Below are positions 59,285 through 64,000 of a DNA stretch of 64,000 nucleotides, one piece after another (the first letter of the stretch is position 1; every line of letters starts with the position of its first letter). Source of the DNA: Bacteroides bouchesdurhonensis (GTDB taxonomy: Bacteria > Bacteroidota > Bacteroidia > Bacteroidales > Bacteroidaceae); NCBI RefSeq assembly GCF_900155865.1, contig NZ_LT707006.1, forward strand, positions 3,388,577 to 3,452,576, written 5' to 3'. The translations under genes were made by a program, and so were the position numbers. Under the pieces are notes generated by a model. It did not search any database and was not told the DNA's origin. It worked only from the letters and a program-made list of their open reading frames with translations.

Positions 59285-59659
59285 TCAGGCTCGTGTACCG
59301 CTTAAAAGTACGGCAAGTTGCCGGTCGCAGAATTTGTCGTATTCCTCTTTGTCCGTACCGCTTTCGACGGCTCGGTCAATGACATCGCCCAACTCGTCGA
59401 AGCATACTTCCTCATTGACGCACTCCGCACCGTTCTCTTTCAGCAGATATACCTCATAATAATCGGAGCCGTTGAGTGCGATAACGACATTTCCGGCGTG
59501 CAACCGCCCGTTTACTTTAATCCGCAATGCCGGCAAATCCCGGAATACCGTAGCGACAAAATCGCCGATTCCCCACGACATAAGAATGGGCATGGGTGTA
59601 AGTGATACCAATTGTTCTTTGATGGTCTGTGCGATGTGCATTACATACTCTTTATCCAT
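59285..59659 (-). CDS. Hypothetical protein
   Basis: A 124-residue acidic protein starting MDKEYVMHIAQTIKEQL, with a beta-rich middle (LRIKVNGRLHAGNVVIAL, YEVYLLKENG). This pattern recurs among small proteins on Bacteroidales mobile elements, but no function is known. It is last of a run of three small minus-strand genes after parB. Similar base composition to its neighbours. Confidence 0.65.
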   Translation of the reverse strand: MDKEYVMHIAQTIKEQLVSLTPMPILMSWGIGDFVATVFRDLPALRIKVNGRLHAGNVVIALNGSDYYEVYLLKENGAECVNEEVCFDELGDVIDRAVESGTDKEEYDKFCDRQLAVLLSGTRA

Positions 59660-59692
59660 AACTTTGATTTTTAATATGATTATTGATTTATG

Positions 59693-59965
59693 TTAGTTGA
59701 ACCATTCGGGGTTATCCTCTTTTAATTCCGTGATGAGTTCATCGTCCGGTAATTTGAGGGTTTTCGCATCGGTGAAAAAGAAAACCTCGTCATATATTTG
59801 TTCGGCTTCCTTACTTGCAAAACCTTCGTTTTCGTCCTCGAAACTGCCCGGATGAAGTGCATCGAGCAGAGCGGTAGAGCCGATAAGTAATTCTTCACCT
59901 TCGTTGGATTTCACGATACGGCAGATGTAGATATTGCCGTCAAATTGTAGTTCTTTCGTTTTCAT
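59693..59965 (-). CDS. Small acidic hypothetical protein
   Basis: A 90-residue, strongly acidic protein (MKTKELQFDGNIYICRIVKS...). It has an early strand-rich half and an acidic helical end, suggesting a small soluble protein. It sits between two other small genes, 7 bases downstream of one. No family recognised; acidic DNA-mimic proteins are known on mobile elements, but there is nothing specific here. Confidence 0.6.
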   Translation of the reverse strand: MKTKELQFDGNIYICRIVKSNEGEELLIGSTALLDALHPGSFEDENEGFASKEAEQIYDEVFFFTDAKTLKLPDDELITELKEDNPEWFN

Positions 59966-59972
59966 ACATCTG

Positions 59973-60248
59973 TTATCTTAATGGGATGTGTTTCCCGTGA
60001 GCCTTGAGGTATTCCATGATGCACTTCGCTTCCTCGTGCGATGCACGGTTGCGGTCGTCGTAGTTGCGTGTCTCGTCCGCCATGACCACGATACACTCTT
60101 TTACCAACCTGTAAAGGCTTTGCTGCAGTGTGGGGTGCATTTCGGGGATAGCGGCTGCAAACCGTTTGGGGTTGAAGCCGTAATCGTTCACTGCCCTTTC
60201 CCAGTCTTTGGCGAGCTGGTACTCCTTGCTTTCCTTGATGTTGTCCAT
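59973..60248 (-). CDS. Small hypothetical protein with structured leader
   Basis: From the ATG at 60248 (MDNIKESKEYQLAKDWERAV) 91 residues, helical, containing YGFNPKRFAAAIPEMHPTLQ. A longer frame from 60338 runs through the conserved hairpin of the leader and is rejected. Its upstream region (about 60290-60520) is related to the one before parB, suggesting shared regulation. No function recognised. Confidence 0.65.
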   Translation of the reverse strand: MDNIKESKEYQLAKDWERAVNDYGFNPKRFAAAIPEMHPTLQQSLYRLVKECIVVMADETRNYDDRNRASHEEAKCIMEYLKAHGKHIPLR

Positions 60249-60289
60249 AATCTTGAATTTTAATGATTTGTTTTTTTCTTCCCTCCGTT

Positions 60290-60520
60290 CGGTTCCTTTC
60301 TGTCGGAACCGCTTTGGGATTTTATGGATGCGGTACACGGTTGTCGGTACAGCTTCATACGGAAGGCTTTTCCTGCCAATTACTCTTTCTGAGGAAAGGA
60401 AGAATTTGCAGGAAATTCACTTTAAGCCGCCGGATCAAGCGCGACGGCCGACCTTTGCATCTGATAAAACCAAACCGGGGCTGACAGGGGACGAAGCCGG
60501 GGAAACGCTATAAAAGGGAA
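60290..60520 (-). promoter_or_regulatory. Structured leader, copy 1 (upstream of small gene)
   Basis: On the minus strand this region shares, in order, CCGGTTTGGTTTT, GCGCTTGAT, AAGTG-ATTTC, AAATTCTTCCTTTCC, GAAAGAGTAATT and GGAAAA blocks with 62465-62720. Both end in a hairpin near the gene: here CGGTTCC/GGAACCG, there CGGTTC/GAACCG, with different loops. A small CTTTC/GAAAG hairpin is also kept. No open frame is shared. The 445-base gap 60249-60692 holds nothing else I can support. Confidence 0.7.
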
Positions 60521-60692
60521 GTTGAAAATGGTAAAAAAGAGAGGAAACGGAAGCTATGAATGGAAGAAGGGCGGGTGGTGACGGGTTCGTCAGAAAGTTA
60601 GAAGAGGTACTTGGGTCCTTTGTCCGGAGCATACAAAAATGAATAGAGGGCGGATTTCTCCCTCCCCCTATCCGTTATGACAACAACATTTG

Positions 60693-62420
60693 TCAGGCAG
60701 CTATTTCTTCCGCTTGCGGTTCGGTCTGTGCTTCCGCTTCGGGTTGCGGTTCATCGGGTTGTTCCGCTTCCTGCGTGGCTTGTTCCTGCAAAGCGGCTTT
60801 CTTTTCCTCGATGCGTTGGTGTCGCTTTTCGTACACTTCATTATATCCGTCTTGGATATTGGCAAGTTCTTCGGGCATATGCTTTTGAGCGAAGTCAAGC
60901 AACAGGGAGGCTGTGGCGTTGTTACCGAATGCGTCCTTGAAATTGGCAATCAGATAATCCCTGCGGATAACGGCTTTCTGCTTGGCGGTAAGGTTCTCGA
61001 TGATGCGCATTTTGTCCTCGCTCGTAAGGTAGTAATAAGAGCCTTTATCTTCAATTCCCACCTCATTGAAATGCTCTTTGCGGAGTGAGGAGAGCAGGAA
61101 GAAATACACCATTTTCTCCTCGTCCTGCCCAAATTTGCGCTCTGACATATCGACCTCTAAAATCCGCTTTTTGGTGTCTTCAACGGTCTTTTCGAGGGCA
61201 ATCTCCTTGTTGCGTTTGTCCTGCTTTTCCAACTTCTCGATAGGTGAAAGCGGCATTTTGGTTGCCGTACCGTTTGCGGTTGTAGCGGTATTTGCAACAT
61301 AGCACAGTGTAATGTCGTTGCTCTCAATACGGAGATAGAGGGAGATTTCTCCTGCTTCGCTTCGGGTGCGGATTGCTTCGCATTTCTCGGTGTAGCCGTT
61401 CAATTTCTGCTCGTAATCCTTTACTGCTTCCTCGTATTCCTCGGTGGTATCGTAATCCTCTTTTTGAGGAGCTTGGGGGCATTCGGGGTATTTCGTTGCA
61501 TAGGTTTTAAGACTTTCCACCTCGTAGCCTATAGCGGTAAGTCGGTCGACGACGGCTTCATTGTAATTGTAGCTTTCGTGGCAGAGGGGAACGGCAGGGT
61601 GCTGTTCCATGAGCCGCATAGCCTTTTCGGTAAGGTGCGATGTGTTCATTTCCACAAGACAAGCACGGTTGGCGCAATTTCCGCAACTACCCTCACAGAA
61701 TAACATCATGTTATTGGTATTGTGGGGACATGAAAGACAAAGGGTTTTGTCAAATGAATAGCGATTGAGGTCTGCGGTATATTGCCGTTCGATGCTCTGT
61801 GCCACCTCGGAGGCTTTCATGCCTCGCCAACTATTGTACTGCACCCCCTCTTTCAGATGTTGGTCGTACACCTCACGCTGTATCTCTTCCCCATAACGGC
61901 AGATTTCACTTGCCACGCTGATTGTGATTTCGTCCTGTTCCAACAGCACGGCGATTTCGGGTATCAAGGAAACGAATTTAAGTCGTGTACGGATATACGC
62001 TTCCGTCTTGCCGAACTGCACGGTCAAGGATTGGACATCGTGGCGACCGCTGTCTATGAGTTTTTGGTAGGCATTGGCTTCCTCAATCGGGGTAACATCC
62101 TTGCGATGCAGGTTCTCGGTGATTGCCATTTCCTCGGCTGTCTCGTCTGAAATTTCCATGACGGTAGCCGGAATTTCCGCCAATTCAGCCATGAGGGAAG
62201 CACGGTATCTGCGTTCTCCAAAGACAATCTCGAAACGGTTGTCCGCAATAGGGCGCACACCGATAGGCTGAAGCACTCCCTGCTGACGGATGCTCTCGGC
62301 AAGTTCCGCAAGGCTTGTCTCGTCAAAGTTCTTGCGTGGGTTGTAACTGCTCGACTGAATGTCTGCCAATGCTACCGATGTGATGTTCTTCTCTACTGCT
62401 TGAACTGCTGTTGTTGCCAT
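60693..62420 (-). CDS. parB: ParB/Spo0J-family partition protein
   Basis: A 575-residue protein from the ATG at 62420 (MATTAVQAVEKNITS); an ATG at 62426 would add two residues. The ParB N-domain is clear: YNPRKNFDETSLAELAESIR, FEIVFGERRYRA (CTP-binding GERR box) and ITENLHRKDVTPIEEANAY, followed by a helix-turn-helix. The middle has a Cys-rich segment (CPHNTNNMMLFC, GSCGNCANRAC), unusual for plain ParB, then a long helical, Glu/Gln-rich C-terminus. It would bind centromere-like sites and work with the ParA below for element maintenance. It is larger than chromosomal ParB proteins. Confidence 0.9.
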   Translation of the reverse strand: MATTAVQAVEKNITSVALADIQSSSYNPRKNFDETSLAELAESIRQQGVLQPIGVRPIADNRFEIVFGERRYRASLMAELAEIPATVMEISDETAEEMAITENLHRKDVTPIEEANAYQKLIDSGRHDVQSLTVQFGKTEAYIRTRLKFVSLIPEIAVLLEQDEITISVASEICRYGEEIQREVYDQHLKEGVQYNSWRGMKASEVAQSIERQYTADLNRYSFDKTLCLSCPHNTNNMMLFCEGSCGNCANRACLVEMNTSHLTEKAMRLMEQHPAVPLCHESYNYNEAVVDRLTAIGYEVESLKTYATKYPECPQAPQKEDYDTTEEYEEAVKDYEQKLNGYTEKCEAIRTRSEAGEISLYLRIESNDITLCYVANTATTANGTATKMPLSPIEKLEKQDKRNKEIALEKTVEDTKKRILEVDMSERKFGQDEEKMVYFFLLSSLRKEHFNEVGIEDKGSYYYLTSEDKMRIIENLTAKQKAVIRRDYLIANFKDAFGNNATASLLLDFAQKHMPEELANIQDGYNEVYEKRHQRIEEKKAALQEQATQEAEQPDEPQPEAEAQTEPQAEEIAA

Positions 62421-62464
62421 AATCATAAAATTTAATTGGTTGATATTTGTTTTGTTATTTTTCC

Positions 62465-62720
62465 CTCTTTTCGGTTCTTTTTTCTGCCTGAACCGCTTGG
62501 GATTTACAGATGCTTCAAGGGACTGACGAACAAGCTATTTTCAACGCTTTTTCCGGAAAATTACTCTTTCACGGAAAGGAAGAATTTTACGAGAAATGCA
62601 CTTCAAAGCGATGAAATCAAGCGCGGCAGTCCAAATTTGCGTCTGGAAAACCAACCGGCGATGGCAGGAACGAGACCGGACAAGCGGCAAGAGGAATGGA
62701 TAGAAAGGGGAAATGCAGCA
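62465..62720 (-). promoter_or_regulatory. Structured leader, copy 2 (upstream of parB)
   Basis: The second copy of the element described at 60290-60520, lying just upstream of parB on the same strand. Sequence blocks are conserved while the loop and several stem bases differ, as expected of a conserved RNA structure. The 424 bases 62427-62850 hold no supported gene. Confidence 0.7.
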
Positions 62721-62850
62721 TTGCAGCTATAAGAGGCGAATAGAGCAGGAGAACAGCCAGGGGTATAAACGGGAAAACCGCTACCTTGTGGACATGTGCC
62801 ATAAGATAGCGGTATGGTATAAAAGTTGATTGGGCGGATTGCCGCCCCGG

Positions 62851-63105
62851 TTATTTCTCGTGCTTTTCCAAATACTCTTTCATCGCCTCGTTCACAATAT
62901 TTCGGAGCGACATATTCTTCTCGATAGCGAGGTATTTCATCCGGGTATGAATACTCTTGTCGATAACAAAATTGCAATGCACGGCAGGTTCTTTTTCCGC
63001 TTTGACCGGTGCAGGCTCTTTCTTTTGCGTGGACTTCCCGGTGGATGACAGCAAGCCGTCCAGTCCGCTTCTCATGCCGTTTTTCAATGAATCACTTTTG
63101 CTCAT
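62851..63105 (-). CDS. Ribbon-helix-helix-like small protein (DUF3408-like)
   Basis: An 84-residue protein with a basic, disordered first half and a C-terminal RHH-type module HCNFVIDKSIHTRMKYLAIE then SLRNIVNEAMKEYLEK. Encoded 7 bases after parA, so it is probably its DNA-binding partner or operon repressor. The same arrangement, ParA then RHH proteins, opens the tra operon (traA-traB-traC). Confidence 0.8.
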   Translation of the reverse strand: MSKSDSLKNGMRSGLDGLLSSTGKSTQKKEPAPVKAEKEPAVHCNFVIDKSIHTRMKYLAIEKNMSLRNIVNEAMKEYLEKHEK

Positions 63106-63112
63106 ATCGTCT

Positions 63113-63868
63113 TTACTTTAATTTCAACACTTCTTTTGCTAACTCCATGTAGTCCTTTGCCCCGTTGCTGTTCTTGTTGTATTCAAAGATGTTCAGACCC
63201 TTTATCGGAGCTTCGGCCAATGCCACATTGTCCCGGATGACGGTCTTGAACACTTTGTCGCAGAATGATTCGTTGATGAGTTCCGCAACACTCTTGTTGA
63301 GCGTCTTGCGCTTGTCAAACTGTGTGATGACAATTCCGCCGATGTTCAGATTCGGGTTCAAACGGGTTTTGACAATCTCGACCACATTTGTAATCTTCGC
63401 CATTCCGCGCATGGCGAGGAATTGCGCCTGTACCGGGATAATCAAGAAATCCGCAGATGTAAGTGCGTTGAGTGTCAGCAAACCCAGCGAGGGCGGACAG
63501 TCAATCAGGATATAGTCGAATTTACGGGTTTCAAGCAATTTTGCAATCAGCCCTTTCAGTATTAATTCCCGCCCCGGCTCATTGATAAGCTCGGATTCTG
63601 CCGCTGACAAATCAAGGCAGGACGGTACAACGGAAAGGCCATTATTTAACTCGAATACCGTTAACGGGTATTCACCTTTCATTGCTCCGTACACCGTCCG
63701 TTCCTCTTCGATGGAGAGACCGCAGGATTCCGTGAGGTTTGCCTGACCGTCCATGTCGATGAGCAGTACACGCTTTTTCTTCTGCTGCAATGCGGCAGCA
63801 AGATTGATGGTGGTGGTCGTCTTTCCGACACCGCCCTTGTGGTTCAAAACAGCGATTATCTTTGCCAT
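63113..63868 (-). CDS. parA: ParA-family partition ATPase
   Basis: A 251-residue ParA ATPase with deviant Walker A KGGVGKT at residues 11-17, VLLIDMDGQANLT (Walker A'), and YILIDCPPSLGLLTLNAL (Walker B). It is a canonical Soj/ParA and would segregate the circular or replicating form of the element with ParB. It is preceded by an AT-rich repeat region and a promoter box. It is the last complete gene in the window. Confidence 0.95.
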   Translation of the reverse strand: MAKIIAVLNHKGGVGKTTTTINLAAALQQKKKRVLLIDMDGQANLTESCGLSIEEERTVYGAMKGEYPLTVFELNNGLSVVPSCLDLSAAESELINEPGRELILKGLIAKLLETRKFDYILIDCPPSLGLLTLNALTSADFLIIPVQAQFLAMRGMAKITNVVEIVKTRLNPNLNIGGIVITQFDKRKTLNKSVAELINESFCDKVFKTVIRDNVALAEAPIKGLNIFEYNKNSNGAKDYMELAKEVLKLK

Positions 63869-63892
63869 AAATTCCTATCTTTATTTCTGATA

Positions 63893-63900
63893 CAAAGATA
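63893..63900 (-). promoter_or_regulatory. Bacteroides -7 box (TATCTTTG) for parA
   Basis: The minus strand reads TATCTTTG, an exact TAnnTTTG match, 25-32 bases before the parA ATG. It directly adjoins the TACTA/TAGTA repeat region, so repressor binding there could block the promoter. Confidence 0.6.
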
Positions 63901-64000
63901 CTACTATTTTTAGTATTTACTATGATTAGTGTGTACTATTTTACTACTTTATTACATTTTAGTATCGTAGTATCTACTACTATACTAAAATACTGATTGA
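63901..64000. repeat. TACTA/TAGTA-rich repeat region upstream of parA
   Basis: About ten TACTA or TAGTA pentamers in both orientations lie within 95 bases, including the inverted repeat TACTA-TTTT-TAGTA (near 63901-63917) and TAGTAT-CG.. type pairs. The region continues past the window edge. Such dense short repeats next to parA suggest an autoregulatory operator or a partition site. Confidence 0.6.

Noticed and set aside
1..64000. CRISPR arrays, tRNA or rRNA genes, insertion sequences
   Set aside because: I saw no regularly spaced repeats, no cloverleaf-like sequences, no rRNA segments and no transposase genes. This was by eye and could miss diverged cases.

Overview
The window looks like a Bacteroidales chromosome (Bacteroides or Parabacteroides type). 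The evidence is the Bacteroides-type -7 promoter box TAnnTTTG in front of several genes, Bacteroides-style capsule genes, a CTnDOT-family conjugation operon, and an NBU-like integration module. An AT-rich capsule locus (1-6.5 kb) abuts much more GC-rich mobile DNA (about 6.6 kb to the end), so the compositional change marks one edge of the acquired DNA.

Layout. (1) 1-6460, minus strand: the end of a capsular or exopolysaccharide locus, with an ATP-grasp glycosyltransferase-like partial gene, a GT4 glycosyltransferase, a Wzy-like polymerase, a pyruvyl transferase, an iron-sulfur F420-hydrogenase-beta-like protein and a Wzx flippase that has lost its N-terminus at the junction. (2) 6461-7405: noncoding end of the inserted element. 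(3) 7406-11379, plus: small accessory genes including a PcfK/PcfJ-like pair. (4) 11442-25099, minus: a complete CTnDOT-type transfer operon traA to traQ plus a lysozyme gene. (5) 25100-29480, plus: a hairpin-rich candidate oriT followed by mobA, mobB (relaxase) and mobC (coupling protein). (6) 29575-32847, minus: a hypothetical gene, an AlbA_2/RecG-like regulator, an RteC-like regulator and a RibD/DHFR-like reductase, with many dyad operators and an attenuator-like leader. (7) 33229-37922, plus: tyrosine integrase, unknown ORF, excisionase-like HTH protein, RepA-like ATPase and primase, the gene order of the NBU1 integration/excision module but without a mob gene. (8) about 37977-38640: a group II intron RNA without its reverse transcriptase, inserted directly after an intrinsic terminator. 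(9) 38834-57321, plus: a second, different conjugation system (TraE x2, TraF, TraG ATPase, TraJ, TraK, TraM, TraN, TraO homologues, a VirD4-type coupling protein) carrying two DNA methyltransferases, a large secreted protein of unknown function and a membrane coiled-coil protein ending in an RNA polymerase alpha-CTD-like domain. (10) 57429-59195: a YhcG-type nuclease gene and a broken AlbA_2/RecG-like gene. (11) 59285-63868, minus: small hypothetical genes, parB, a ribbon-helix-helix protein and parA.

How it works together. In the CTnDOT-like part, MobA/MobB would nick oriT, MobC would deliver the DNA, and TraA-Q would build the mating channel; RteC-like and AlbA_2-like proteins are the probable regulators. 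The second part has its own integrase/excision genes, channel, coupling protein and partition genes, but no relaxase inside the window; one may lie beyond 64 kb. The features most likely to be undescribed are the attenuator-like leader of the RibD/DHFR gene, the operator cluster before the RteC-like gene, the duplicated structured leader before parB and a small downstream gene, and the alpha-CTD-like protein inside a conjugation operon. No database search was possible; family names come from sequence patterns recognised by eye.
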